A DNA stretch of 48,924 nt from Vulcanimicrobiota bacterium (GCA_019232905.1 JAFANA010000003.1:1-48924), one strand, 5' to 3'; positions 1 to 8,682 are shown, numbered from the stretch's first letter. Program-made: numbers and translations. The notes: generated by a model not told the origin, from the letters alone.

Positions 1-1335
1 GCCTGGCGTGAATCGTCTGCGAGCCACGGACACGAGATCATAGAGAGTGTAGCAGCAATCGCGGAACCCGCAGGCATCACCGTTCGCAAGGTCTACGAAG
101 ACCTGCGCAATCGCATCCTTCGCGATCTTCAAGCTGCCATGCCCATCGATACGGTGCTGCTCTATCTCCACGGCGCAATGGTCGCCGAAGGCTATGACGA
201 TTGCGAAGGAGACCTGCTGCAGCGCGTGCGCGCGATCGTTGGTGACCGCGCAGTCGTCGGCGCGGAACTCGATTTACACGCGCATTTGACGGGCACAATG
301 ACGAGCGCAGCCAATGTCATTATCCTCTACAAAGAGTATCCGCACGTCGACATCGTCGATCGCGCGCACGATCTCTACCGCTTGTGCACGCTCGCCGCTG
401 CGGGCGTTATCACGCCGGTAAGTGCGGTCTACGATTGCCGCACGAACGGACTCTTCCCGACGACGCGCGAGCCGTTGCGCAGCTTGGTCGACGACATGTT
501 CTCGCGCGAAGGTAACGACGTACTGTCGCTTTCTCTCGTTCACGGCTTTCCTTACGGCGACGTTGCGGGCGCGGGTGCGAAAGTACTCGCGATTGCGGAC
601 CACGACCGCGAGTTGGCGCTACGCGTTGCAACGGAATTCGGCGAACGCTTCTGCACGATTCGCGACGACGCGCAGTTAAGCGCGACGCCGTTCGAAGAAG
701 CGATCGACCTCGCGCTAGCGGAACCGCACGGTCGCGTTGTGATGGCGGACGTAGCCGACAACGCCGGCGGAGGTGCGCCGGGTGACAGCACGTTCATTCT
801 TCGCAGGCTCTTGCAGCGCGGTGCAACTGATGTCGTTTCTGGTACGTATTACGATCCGGTCGCCGTCGATCTGTGCTTTGAAGCCGGGCTCGGTGCGTCG
901 TTCACGTTGCGCATAGGCGGAAAACTCGGACCGTCATCGGGCATGCCGGTCGACGCCGAAGTTACGGTGTGCGGGCTCAGCGAGCGCCATACGCAAGATG
1001 CAATGGACGACTCGGGCATCGTTCCGCTCGGCCGCAGCGCCTGGGTACGCGTCGGCAGCATCGAACTCGTTCTGTGTTCGATCCGGTCCCAAGTCTTTGC
1101 GCCGACAGTATTTACGAATCTCGGCATCGACCTCTGCGCCGCGAAGCTCATCGTGGTGAAATCGACGCACCATTTCTACGGCAAGTTCGCGCCGCTCGCG
1201 TCGCGCGTGCTCTATGCGAGCAGCCCCGGGGCGCTAAGTACGGATTTTGAAACGATTCCTTACGAAAAACGCGACTTGGACTACTGGCCGCGGAACAGGA
1301 CTTCGCAGGGCAGCCGACTCATACGCGCTCAATGA
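1..1335 (+). CDS. M81 family metallopeptidase (MlrC/microcystinase C-like), 5' truncated by window
   Basis: The frame is open from base 1, so the true start lies upstream; the first internal ATG is at 139. Visible blocks match the MlrC/DUF1485 family: LYLHGAMVAEGYDD followed by AELDLHAHLT (candidate zinc-site region), and in the C-terminal half VVMADVADNAGGGAPGDST, the family's hallmark Gly-rich block. Family members are zinc-dependent amide or peptide hydrolases, named for degradation of linearised microcystin, but most are of unknown substrate. The C-terminal MlrC domain is complete and ends at 1335. Its stop overlaps the start of the next gene by 4 bp, so the two are probably co-transcribed and translationally coupled. 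The substrate cannot be inferred. Confidence 0.88.
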   Translation, partial: AWRESSASHGHEIIESVAAIAEPAGITVRKVYEDLRNRILRDLQAAMPIDTVLLYLHGAMVAEGYDDCEGDLLQRVRAIVGDRAVVGAELDLHAHLTGTMTSAANVIILYKEYPHVDIVDRAHDLYRLCTLAAAGVITPVSAVYDCRTNGLFPTTREPLRSLVDDMFSREGNDVLSLSLVHGFPYGDVAGAGAKVLAIADHDRELALRVATEFGERFCTIRDDAQLSATPFEEAIDLALAEPHGRVVMADVADNAGGGAPGDSTFILRRLLQRGATDVVSGTYYDPVAVDLCFEAGLGASFTLRIGGKLGPSSGMPVDAEVTVCGLSERHTQDAMDDSGIVPLGRSAWVRVGSIELVLCSIRSQVFAPTVFTNLGIDLCAAKLIVVKSTHHFYGKFAPLASRVLYASSPGALSTDFETIPYEKRDLDYWPRNRTSQGSRLIRAQ

Positions 1336-1883
1336 AAGATGTAGAGGTTCCCGAGGTCGGCACGATCCTCAAACGCCTGCGCGAGCGCAATCGGGTAACG
1401 GTTCGCGACGTTGCGGATGCCACCGGGCTCTCGGCGTCCTTCATCCGCGCCCTGGAACGCGGCGAAACGGACATTTCGCTCGGGCGCGCCGCGCGGCTGG
1501 CAAAATTCTTCGACTACGATCTCGGTTCGTTCTTAGGGTTTAGCGCGCAGAGCTCACGTCCGACGTTCATGGGTCCGGAGACGCGAAAGAAAGTCAACCG
1601 CGGACGCGGCATCGACTATGAAGCGATTCATCTCCCGGGAATCGACCTCGACTTCATCGCGTTAACGCTCGCGCCGCGCAGCAAGTTCAAAAACGAGTTG
1701 GCGCACGAGGGCATCGATGTTGTCTACGTGATCGACGGAGAAGTCGTCGTCGTTGTCAACGGCATCGACTACCCCATGAGCGCCGGCGAATGTTGCGTCT
1801 TCGCGGCGGGCTATTCTCACTCGTTGCGCAACGATTCGGCAAAACAGGCGCGAGCGATTTCCCTAACCACCGGCCGCATGTAA
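1332..1883 (+). CDS. XRE-cupin transcriptional regulator
   Basis: 183 residues. The N-terminal helix-turn-helix of the XRE/Cro type spans about residues 10-65 (GTILKRLRERNRVTVRDVAD, then GLSASFIRALERGE). The C-terminal cupin_2 barrel spans about 110-180 and includes VVYVIDGEVVVVVNG and AGECCVFAAGYSHSLRN. Such HTH-cupin proteins are cytoplasmic repressors or activators that sense a small ligand in the cupin pocket and usually control an adjacent catabolic gene. The ATG lies inside the stop of the M81 peptidase gene (ATGA, 4-bp overlap), so that gene is the likely target. Its 3' end overlaps the convergent VOC gene by 21 bp. Ligand unknown. Confidence 0.9.
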   Translation: MKDVEVPEVGTILKRLRERNRVTVRDVADATGLSASFIRALERGETDISLGRAARLAKFFDYDLGSFLGFSAQSSRPTFMGPETRKKVNRGRGIDYEAIHLPGIDLDFIALTLAPRSKFKNELAHEGIDVVYVIDGEVVVVVNGIDYPMSAGECCVFAAGYSHSLRNDSAKQARAISLTTGRM

Positions 1884-2330
1884 CGCCGTGAGTTCCTCGG
1901 CCAGTCCGATGATGATGCCCTCCGGGCCACGCAAAAAGCAGAGCCGGTAGACGTCCTCGTACTGCGCGATCTCGCCGACGAGTTCGGCACCATGACCGCG
2001 CAGACGCGCAACGATGTCATCGAGGTCCTCGACGGCGAACATGATGCGACGCAAGCCCAGCGCATTCGACGGTGCACGTTCCGACTCGGCTCTGACCGCA
2101 GGCGGCGAATGGAACTTCGACAACTCAACGCGGCCGTTGCCGTCCGGGGTCCGCATCACAACGATGTCGGCGCGCACGTTGTCGAGCCCGACGACACGAC
2201 CCACCCAAGGTCCCTCGACCGTCGTCCGGCCTTCCACTTCCATACCGAGTTCCGTGAAAAACGCTTTGGCAGCCTCCAGATCATTGACGACAATGAGCAC
2301 GTTGTCCATCCGCTTCAATTTATTTGTCAA
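1863..2330 (-). CDS. VOC family protein (glyoxalase/bleomycin-resistance fold)
   Basis: About 155 residues forming the paired beta-alpha-beta-beta-beta modules of the vicinal-oxygen-chelate superfamily: RMDNVLIVVNDLEAAKAFF at the N terminus, VELSKFHSPPA in the middle and RIMFAVEDLDDIVARLRGHG, YRLCFLRGPEGIIIGLAE in the second half. Activity could be a lyase, dioxygenase or binding protein; the sequence does not decide. Start choice: TTG at 2330 has a GAGAG purine stretch about 8 nt upstream and keeps the first beta strand; the ATG at 2309 would cut into it, and a TTG at 2363 lies deeper in the upstream gene. The start overlaps the 3' end of the HExxH peptidase gene, so the two form an operon read from the promoter at 3305-3333. 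Confidence 0.82.
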   Translation of the reverse strand: MTNKLKRMDNVLIVVNDLEAAKAFFTELGMEVEGRTTVEGPWVGRVVGLDNVRADIVVMRTPDGNGRVELSKFHSPPAVRAESERAPSNALGLRRIMFAVEDLDDIVARLRGHGAELVGEIAQYEDVYRLCFLRGPEGIIIGLAEELTALHAAGG

Positions 2331-3255
2331 GTTGAACACTCTCGTCGATCCCTTGCCGGACAACGTCCACCATGCGATCTTCCGGTATGGCCGCGAGTTG
2401 TGACAAGGCTACACCGTGGCGAAGTAGGGCACCAAAGACAATCCATGCGGCGCAGTAAGCCTCACGGTGCATGCCCGTAGTTCCCGTACCGAACGTGAAA
2501 CGCGTCGTAACCGCGGGTCCTGATTCGCTCAGATGCTTTCGCGCGCCCAGGAGTACCGCGTTTTTCTCGAGCAGGCATTGTCTAAGCCAACCACGATCGT
2601 CAGGCATTTCGGTGAAGGCGGCGTCGGAATATCCCGGAAACGCTCGCGAAGCGGAACGCATTGCTAGTCCCTCGAGGAAAATCGTTTGCCCAAGCGGCGC
2701 GCCAAACGTGTGCTGCACGTGCGCTAAAGCGAAATTAACATCGTGTGAAAGCTCGTGCGCCAGCAGCAACTGCATATTGCGGCTTTCGATCGGCATGAGC
2801 GTTTCCGGCGGACGCCCGTTCATCGCGGGAATGCTGAACGCATTGTCATCGAATTGCCCAACGTAGAGCACGACGGCGATCGTCGCTGACCTGTTCGCCG
2901 GTAGTAATTCGCGCGTAATTCGTAGCGCTGCGAGGTTCGCTTCCGCTGCCGCGCCGGCACGCATTTGCTCCAACCTTGGAAAAAGCGCCTTATAGCGTGG
3001 CCACACCGCGTCGAGTTGCTTGCGCGCCAATGCTTCACCGGCCGGCGTCGGTGGGACGGCGGCAATACCGTACTCTTTTTTCCAAAGTGCCCATCGCAGC
3101 GCTTCGGATGTTCCGGGGCGCGATGCATCCCGGTAAAAGCGTTCGAACTGCGGTATGTCGTTTTTAACCTGCAGCGTTAAATGACCGGGCGCCGCAATGA
3201 GCGGTAGCGGCACTGCAAAAGACACCGCGAGCGTTAGTGTAAGGACTTTCGTCAT
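2320..3255 (-). CDS. Secreted HExxH metallopeptidase-like protein (DUF2268-like)
   Basis: 311 residues with an N-terminal signal peptide (MTKVLTLTLAVSFAVPLPL, cleavage probably near AAP). The zinc motif HELSH is at about residues 167-171, followed about 24 residues later by EGLAMRS, a layout typical of gluzincin-type proteases of the DUF2268 group, where the Glu is the third ligand. Known of the family: putative extracytoplasmic zinc peptidases, few characterised. An upstream GTG (3273) is possible, but the ATG at 3255 starts the signal peptide cleanly. It is first in an operon with the VOC gene, under a near-consensus promoter with two inverted repeats, so it is probably inducible. Substrate unknown. 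Confidence 0.75.
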   Translation of the reverse strand: MTKVLTLTLAVSFAVPLPLIAAPGHLTLQVKNDIPQFERFYRDASRPGTSEALRWALWKKEYGIAAVPPTPAGEALARKQLDAVWPRYKALFPRLEQMRAGAAAEANLAALRITRELLPANRSATIAVVLYVGQFDDNAFSIPAMNGRPPETLMPIESRNMQLLLAHELSHDVNFALAHVQHTFGAPLGQTIFLEGLAMRSASRAFPGYSDAAFTEMPDDRGWLRQCLLEKNAVLLGARKHLSESGPAVTTRFTFGTGTTGMHREAYCAAWIVFGALLRHGVALSQLAAIPEDRMVDVVRQGIDESVQLDK

Positions 3256-3289
3256 GACGGTCCGGCAGGTCACCCCCGTGCGGTATCAA

Positions 3290-3347
3290 CTAATTGATTA
3301 GGAGACTATACCGGAGCACGGCCCGCTTGTCAACTAATAAACTAGTT
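3290..3347. promoter_or_regulatory. Two operator-like dyads bracketing the promoter
   Basis: The downstream dyad CTAAT-TG-ATTAG (3290-3301) sits on the predicted transcription start. The upstream dyad AACTA-(6)-TAGTT (3332-3347) overlaps the -35 box. Both contain the 9-mer ATTAGTTGA on the minus strand, with start-to-start spacing of 44 bp (about four helical turns). The form fits binding by a dimeric winged-helix repressor such as a MarR-type protein at two sites; the regulator is not identified. Confidence 0.55.
3305..3333 (-). promoter_or_regulatory. Sigma70-type promoter for the HExxH peptidase-VOC operon
   Basis: Reading the minus strand there is TTGACA (3328-3333), a spacer of exactly 17 nt, then TATAGT (3305-3310). 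Transcription would start near 3298, about 43 nt upstream of the ATG at 3255. It is the best promoter match seen in the window and is AT-rich against a GC-rich background. Confidence 0.8.
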
Positions 3348-3378
3348 TTTAACGGCGATTCCCCACAGTGCGCGAGGT

Positions 3379-4152
3379 CTAGTACTGGGTGTAGAACTTA
3401 ATCTGCGGCAAACTCGCGGCTTCGACGAATGTTGGGCCTACTTCGACAATAACTGCGCTGTGCGAGTAGAGCGGAAATGTACTCCACTCTAATCCAGTTG
3501 CGCTCGTGATTTCTTGCCATCCGCCGATCGGCGTGTAGATTTGTGCGAGCGGCGTTCGATTGACGAAGACCCGAACCGGTCCCGAATACTCACCGAAATT
3601 CTGCGGACTGATCTGTTCACCCCACATATCGAGCACGTTACCGAGTGTAAACACTGTCCCGCTCAAATGCGTGGTGCTCAGTACTTCCATATGGATATAA
3701 CCATCTGAATCGTGCGTGTGAATGTTGTAGAAGCACGAAGCATGACCGTAGAATCCTCGGGTCGGCGCACCCGGGTTCACCATGCCGATGCCGGGGGGCA
3801 CTTGCTGGAAGACGCCGTTGACTAAAATTCCAAGCCATGCGTGCACGTGATACGAGTTGTCGGCCATGCTTCCGCAACCATAGCCGTCAACGGCTTGTCC
3901 CTTGCCGCCGTTGACATCGGGACCAAAGCGGGGCCATAGGGTCGACGTGTTTCCGAGATACCCACCCTGGTACAAGCCGATATAAGACGGAAATGGAGTG
4001 GCGCTGGGACTTGCAGAACGCGAGACGGCCATTGAATCGACGAGAACGTGAGCAGGCGGCGTTACGGACGAACCGCCGCCACCGGAACACGCAGCTAACA
4101 TCAGCATGGCAGCGATCGGAAAAGCGCGAGAGATTCTGCCCTGTTGTTTCAA
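3379..4152 (-). CDS. Uncharacterised lipoprotein with HVHA/HTHD motifs
   Basis: 257 residues from a TTG start at 4152, chosen because GGAGA lies 6 nt upstream and translation then gives a clean lipoprotein signal ([11 protein letters not shown], then AAMLMLAAC, lipobox Cys at about residue 22). A Gly/Ser/Pro-rich linker follows. The mature part has conserved-looking His motifs: [33 protein letters not shown] and [14 protein letters not shown] recall similar proteins annotated as hypothetical; the clustered His and Asp residues would suit metal binding, which is inference. It is divergent from the NIPSNAP gene, with a ~200-bp intergenic region in which I see no clear signal. Confidence 0.75.
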   Translation of the reverse strand: MKQQGRISRAFPIAAMLMLAACSGGGGSSVTPPAHVLVDSMAVSRSASPSATPFPSYIGLYQGGYLGNTSTLWPRFGPDVNGGKGQAVDGYGCGSMADNSYHVHAWLGILVNGVFQQVPPGIGMVNPGAPTRGFYGHASCFYNIHTHDSDGYIHMEVLSTTHLSGTVFTLGNVLDMWGEQISPQNFGEYSGPVRVFVNRTPLAQIYTPIGGWQEITSATGLEWSTFPLYSHSAVIVEVGPTFVEAASLPQIKFYTQY

Positions 4153-4349
4153 CGGATGTCTCCATGACGCATAAGTCAATGCGGCAACAAGCAACGGTGC
4201 GAACGTCTTTACGGAGACGATACATTGAACATACCTATTCGTGCAAGCAACCAGCCATCCGGCCTTCCCGCGACGGCCCATTAGCGATGCTCGAGCAGCG
4301 CAAAGACACTTCACGCGCACTCGAACTAATGGAAAGTTACAAAGAACAT

Positions 4350-4688
4350 ATGATCGCTTGCCTTATCCGCTATCAGATCGATCCGTTTCAGCTCGGCGCA
4401 TTTGCAGAATACGCTGCTAACTGGGCCAAAAGCATCCCGAAGTGCGGCGGGCACTTGATCGGTTACTTTCTTCCGCACGAGGGCACGAACGACATCGCCT
4501 GGGGCATCATCGCCTTCGACTCACTGACCTCTTACGAGCAGTATCGCGCGCGGCTGCGCGAGGACGCCGACGGCAAGGTGAATTTCGAGTTCGCAAAGGC
4601 GAAACGTCTGATTTTGCGCGAGGAACGCAATTTCGTTCGCCTCGTACCGGGCACATTTCACCTGGCTTCGCTGTTACAAGATATGTGA
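4350..4688 (+). CDS. NIPSNAP family protein
   Basis: 112 residues. [20 protein letters not shown] followed by [22 protein letters not shown], then [15 protein letters not shown] and FVRLVPGTF, matches the short bacterial NIPSNAP/ferredoxin-like (Dabb-type) proteins. Their biochemical role is unsettled; they are small dimeric alpha-beta barrels found with many pathways. The ATG at 4350 is chosen because the family begins exactly at this strand; the frame is open further upstream (from 3993), but that part has shadow-like, Arg-rich composition. A second ATG at 4329 is possible. It lies 71 bp upstream of the penicillin acylase gene on the same strand. Confidence 0.85.
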   Translation: MIACLIRYQIDPFQLGAFAEYAANWAKSIPKCGGHLIGYFLPHEGTNDIAWGIIAFDSLTSYEQYRARLREDADGKVNFEFAKAKRLILREERNFVRLVPGTFHLASLLQDM

Positions 4689-4759
4689 GTTTCTTCGTCG
4701 CAAAGGATGCGCGGTGGCTCCAATGCCGCGACCCTTCGCCGGCCTCCTCGGTTCGGGCC

Positions 4760-6895
4760 ATGCTTCAGCGACACGCGCTCGCGTTTGCCATGTTTGCGTG
4801 CGTAGTGATGCTGATGTACGGCGGAAATGTCGCGATCGGTTTCTTCAGCGTAGCAAAGATCGACGGTGGCGTGATGTCGAACAGAATCACCGCGCCGGTG
4901 ACGATCGCGCGCGATCACCGCGGCGTACCGCACATCAGCGCGGAGACGCAACACGATCTTTTTTTCGCGCAGGGCTTTACCGAAGCATCGGACCGGCTAT
5001 TTCAAATGGACCTCGCGCGCCGGTACGCCTATGGCCGGCTTAGCGAACTGTTTGGAACGCGCGCGCTTCCATTGGATGAAGCAATGCGCGCGGTCGACAT
5101 CGCAGGCATTGCGCGTCGCCAATGGGCCGTCGCTGATGCGAGGACACGCGCTGCATTGCTCGCCTTCAGCGCAGGCGTGAACGAAGCGCTCGACGTTCAG
5201 CCGCTCCCCCTCGAGTTTCGTATGCTTCTGTATCAACCGCAGCGCTGGACGCCGTACGATTCAATTGCCGTTGCGACGATGGCCGCCCTCGAATTGAGCG
5301 ACTCGTGGCACGACGTGCTCGCGCGCGACGACGAATGGCGCACAAACGGGTCCTCATGCTACGCGCAGGCGTTCCCGCTTTCCGATCCGCGTTACGACGT
5401 AACGATCGATGGCAGCCCCGCTCATGTGTCGCGAACGGTCAGCGGGTGCAGTACGAAGGGATCGATCGCGCTTCGCAACGCACCGCGCACTGGAAGCAAC
5501 GCATGGGCCGCGGGCGCACAACGTACTCGAGACGGGAACGCGCTGATTGCGAACGATCCGCATGTCGACATCTCGATCCCGGGAATCTGGTATGTCATGG
5601 ATCTACGCGCGCCGGGATTTCACGCCGCCGGCGCAACGCTCCCTGGATTGCCGGGCATTGCGCTCGGCCACAACGAGCGGGTGGCATGGGCTGCGACGAA
5701 CGCGCAAGCCGCGACGACCGTTCTCTATCGTGGCGCTTCTTCTCCACGCGCACACGCTGTGACCGAATGCTTCCGCATTCGCTTCTCGGGCGACATCTGC
5801 AAATCGTACTACCGCAACGCAACCGAATTCTATGTGACCGATTCGCAGACGCTGCCGTTCGTCGCTGTTCGGTGGCCGATGTATTGGCAGCGCCGCACCA
5901 GTATCAGCACCCTCCTCGCCCTCGACCGCGCGGCGAATGTGCGCGATGCCTTGCGCGCGCTCGCGTTATACCGCGGTGCACCCGAGAATTTCATAATCGC
6001 CGACCGCAACGGCACAATCGCCTATCATCTCGCGGGGCTCATTCCGCGCGATGATGCGTGGGGACGCTACGCGCATCCACTTGCGGCACTGCGGACACCG
6101 GTATCACTCGTCGACTTTGACGCTCTTCCGCACCGTAATCCGTCGCGCGCCGGTATTCTGCTGAGCGCCAATAACAAAATGTACGGCGACGCCTATCCAT
6201 TTCGTCTGTCCGCCGCATTCGAGCCACCGTACCGCGCATGGCGCATCGCATGGCTCCTTCACGCCCGTGCGAAGTACGATGCGTCGTATTTCCGCTCGAT
6301 GCAAAACGACACGTTCTCGCCGGTCGACGCGGAAATCGCCCGCGATCTTCATCCTGCAGCGCTGCGCGCGTGGAACGGACACTTCGATCCCGGCTCACGC
6401 CTTGCGTCAACGGCTCACGACCTTCGCACTTCGCTCGAATCACAAACGGGATCGCTCGCGCTGCTCATGGATCGTTTGCGCGATCCCGCGCAACGGCGAG
6501 AAATGCAGTTTTCTACCGACTCGATGACGTACGGCGCTCTCGCCCAGCGTGAGCCGTGGTCGGTCCAAGGCGCGGTCGACGTCGAAAACCCGCTTTCGCC
6601 GATGTGGTACGGCTTCTTACGCGGGCGTTCGCTGCCGGGCAACGGAGACGAGTATTCGATCCACGTGCAAGAAACGGGATTCGGGCAAGGCTTCCGCGCC
6701 GTCTGGGACGCGGGCAACTGGGATGCCGGCGGGATTTCGATTCCAACCGGTGAGTCCGGCGAAGCCGGTTCGCCGTATTACGACGACGAAGCCGCCGCGT
6801 GGATTCGCGGCGAGCAGCAGCCGCTTCCATTCTCCCGCAAGGCAGTCGCGAAAAACACGCTGCATGTATTGACGCTACAGCGTCCAAGTCATTGA
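4760..6895 (+). CDS. Penicillin acylase family N-terminal-nucleophile hydrolase
   Basis: 711 residues. An N-terminal hydrophobic segment (about 8-30) directs export. The alpha-chain signature VTIARDHRGVPHIS followed by DLFFAQGFTEASDRLFQMD is present. The beta chain would begin at the nucleophile Ser of TGSNAWAAG (about Ser246), followed by LIANDPHVDISIPGIWYVMD and LPGLPGIALGHNERVAWAAT. The C terminus has ETGFGQGFRAVWDAG and SGEAGSPYYDD. Family enzymes self-cleave and hydrolyse amides such as beta-lactam side chains or acyl-homoserine lactones; the substrate here is unknown. ATG 4760 is chosen because it starts the signal segment; the open frame upstream is non-coding. The stop is 2 bp before tsaD. 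Confidence 0.92.
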   Translation: MLQRHALAFAMFACVVMLMYGGNVAIGFFSVAKIDGGVMSNRITAPVTIARDHRGVPHISAETQHDLFFAQGFTEASDRLFQMDLARRYAYGRLSELFGTRALPLDEAMRAVDIAGIARRQWAVADARTRAALLAFSAGVNEALDVQPLPLEFRMLLYQPQRWTPYDSIAVATMAALELSDSWHDVLARDDEWRTNGSSCYAQAFPLSDPRYDVTIDGSPAHVSRTVSGCSTKGSIALRNAPRTGSNAWAAGAQRTRDGNALIANDPHVDISIPGIWYVMDLRAPGFHAAGATLPGLPGIALGHNERVAWAATNAQAATTVLYRGASSPRAHAVTECFRIRFSGDICKSYYRNATEFYVTDSQTLPFVAVRWPMYWQRRTSISTLLALDRAANVRDALRALALYRGAPENFIIADRNGTIAYHLAGLIPRDDAWGRYAHPLAALRTPVSLVDFDALPHRNPSRAGILLSANNKMYGDAYPFRLSAAFEPPYRAWRIAWLLHARAKYDASYFRSMQNDTFSPVDAEIARDLHPAALRAWNGHFDPGSRLASTAHDLRTSLESQTGSLALLMDRLRDPAQRREMQFSTDSMTYGALAQREPWSVQGAVDVENPLSPMWYGFLRGRSLPGNGDEYSIHVQETGFGQGFRAVWDAGNWDAGGISIPTGESGEAGSPYYDDEAAAWIRGEQQPLPFSRKAVAKNTLHVLTLQRPSH

Positions 6896-6897
6896 CG

Positions 6898-7911
6898 ATG
6901 CTTCTGCTTGGAATCGAGACTTCGTGCGACGACACCGCGACAGCGATCGTCCGCGACGGCCGCACCGTCCTCTCGAGCGTCTCGACCAACCAAGATGAAT
7001 TCCACGCGAAATACGGCGGCATCGTCCCGGAAATCGCGAGCCGCCAACACGTCGCGCTGCTATCCGCCGCTGTTGATGATGCAGTCGGGCGCGCGAACCT
7101 GACGCTCGATGCAATCGACGGCATCGCCGTGACACGCGGGCCGGGTTTAATCGGCAGCCTTGTTGTCGGCGTCGCGGCGGCGAAAGCGCTTGCGTTCGCG
7201 CTCGAGAAACCGCTCTACGCCGTCAATCACTTGCACGGCCACATCTTTGCTGCATTTCTCGATCGCGACGAACCGATTCCGTTTCCGTTTCTCGCATTGC
7301 TCGTTTCGGGCGGTCATTCGCAACTCGTCGACGTTCGCTCGCCGATCGATTTGCACGTCATCGGCCGCACGCGCGACGACGCCGCCGGTGAAGCCTACGA
7401 TAAGACCGCGCGTCTGCTCGGACTCGGCTATCCCGGCGGACCGCAGCTCGACCGTCTCGCGCGCGAAGGAAATCCGAAAGCGCACGCGTTTCCACGTCAT
7501 CGGCCGGATCCGGGAACGCTCGATCTGTCGTTCTCGGGGCTCAAGACGTCGGTTCGCTATTTTCTCGAATCCGACGAAGGCAAACTTGCAAAACGCGAAG
7601 ACGTTGCGGCATCGTTCCAAGCCGCAGTCGTCGACGTGCTCCTCGCGCGCGTTTCGCGCGCGTTCGAAGGCGGCAAGTACAACGCGGTCGTGCTCTCCGG
7701 CGGCGTCGCGGCAAACTCCGCGCTTCAAGGCGCAATTCGCGAGTGGAGTCAACGAAACAGCATTCCGGCGTTTATCCCGCCGCCGAAATATTGTACCGAC
7801 AATGCGGCGATGATCGCTGCAGCCGCATATTTTCAGCGCGACGTCGTCGACGTCGATCCGCTCACGCTTTCCGCCGATCCAAATCTTCCGTTCGAAATCA
7901 TCGCCGCGTGA
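6898..7911 (+). CDS. tsaD: tRNA N6-adenosine threonylcarbamoyltransferase TsaD
   Basis: 337 residues, the usual length. It transfers the threonylcarbamoyl group from TC-AMP to A37 of ANN-decoding tRNAs, together with TsaB and TsaE, in the cytoplasm. Diagnostic blocks: LLLGIETSCDDTATAIV at the N terminus, ASRQHV, the metal-binding NHLHGH (His111 and His115), the nucleotide-site LLVSGGHSQLV, GEAYDKTARLLGLGYPGG, LDLSFSGLKTSVRY, LSGGVAANSALQ and YCTDNAAMIA. The ATG lies 2 bp after the penicillin acylase stop, so it is probably co-transcribed with it. No tsaB or tsaE in the window. Confidence 0.97.
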   Translation: MLLLGIETSCDDTATAIVRDGRTVLSSVSTNQDEFHAKYGGIVPEIASRQHVALLSAAVDDAVGRANLTLDAIDGIAVTRGPGLIGSLVVGVAAAKALAFALEKPLYAVNHLHGHIFAAFLDRDEPIPFPFLALLVSGGHSQLVDVRSPIDLHVIGRTRDDAAGEAYDKTARLLGLGYPGGPQLDRLAREGNPKAHAFPRHRPDPGTLDLSFSGLKTSVRYFLESDEGKLAKREDVAASFQAAVVDVLLARVSRAFEGGKYNAVVLSGGVAANSALQGAIREWSQRNSIPAFIPPPKYCTDNAAMIAAAAYFQRDVVDVDPLTLSADPNLPFEIIAA

Positions 7912-7934
7912 GCGGCGCGTGGTATATCTAGAGC

Positions 7935-8405
7935 ATGATGACGCTACGCCCCGCTCTAATCGCTCTCGCCGTAGCAGCGGTTCCGCTGCTTGCCTTGGCG
8001 CAAACGCTGCCGCAATCGACGCAAGACCGCCAGCAGATTCAGAACCTGCAGTTCCAAGCCAACTTGCCCGGAACGAGCGCAGCAACGCGCGCGGAAATCG
8101 AGAAACAGATTAGCCAACTGCAGTATCAAATCAACTCGCGCGCGCCGATCGAGCCGCTTCCGACACTCACGCCCTCATGGAACGGCGGCCCGCTCATGGA
8201 CCGCGGTCAACTGCCGCAGTTGAGCGTGAACCCGACTTATGTACCGCTTACGCCCACGATCTATGGGTCGTGCGATTCGGATCAGGCCGTCATTGCGTAT
8301 CTTACGGAAGAGATTTCCAGGCCGGACACGACCCGTCAGGAACGTCTGTACAACCAGAACCAGCGGGCGGAACTCCAGAAAGACCTCAAAGCGAAGGGCT
8401 GTTAG
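7935..8405 (+). CDS. Small exported protein, function unknown
   Basis: 156 residues. The signal peptide MMTLRPALIALAVAAVPLL ends near ALAQ. The mature N-terminal half is Gln-rich and helical (DRQQIQNLQFQANL, then EIEKQISQLQYQINS), likely coiled coil. The C-terminal half has Pro-rich segments and two Cys (GSCDSDQ and the C-terminal residue), which could form a disulphide. I do not recognise a domain. It starts 23 bp after tsaD and its stop overlaps the convergent small gene by 4 bp. Confidence 0.7.
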   Translation: MMTLRPALIALAVAAVPLLALAQTLPQSTQDRQQIQNLQFQANLPGTSAATRAEIEKQISQLQYQINSRAPIEPLPTLTPSWNGGPLMDRGQLPQLSVNPTYVPLTPTIYGSCDSDQAVIAYLTEEISRPDTTRQERLYNQNQRAELQKDLKAKGC

Positions 8406-8608
8406 CGCTTCTGATCCGGCAGCGGTCCGCCGCGGTGTTCTTCTGCGGGCGTCTCGTCGTTGTGGGGTGCTAATCCCGCCCCTTTTTCGAGGCCGTGATC
8501 CGCTTTTTGTAGCTCGTTGAGCGCGGCAAGCCGCTGGCGCTCCCGTTCGGCCGCCTCTTCCTTAATGCGCAAGGCCTCAGGCTTCTCTTTTTCATGACTC
8601 ATTTGCAT
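8402..8608 (-). CDS. Small charged helical protein
   Basis: 68 residues, very hydrophilic: EALRIKEEAAERERQRLAAL suggests a charged alpha helix, then a Pro/Gly-rich tail. A strong GGAGG lies 8 nt upstream of the first ATG, which argues that this short frame is translated. It overlaps the end of the convergent exported-protein gene by 4 bp and is divergent from the large lipoprotein gene. No family recognised. Confidence 0.6.
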   Translation of the reverse strand: MQMSHEKEKPEALRIKEEAAERERQRLAALNELQKADHGLEKGAGLAPHNDETPAEEHRGGPLPDQKR

Positions 8609-8682
8609 CTTATGGCCCTCCGGATGAGCCTTAAAACGCCGATACTACGAAGGTACCCCTCGCTTGAGAAGAGGCCTTTTTG

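Noticed and set aside
3993-4349. N-terminal extension of the NIPSNAP open frame
   Set aside because: Arg-rich, low-complexity translation antisense to the lipoprotein gene; the family starts at residue 1 of the 4350 ATG.
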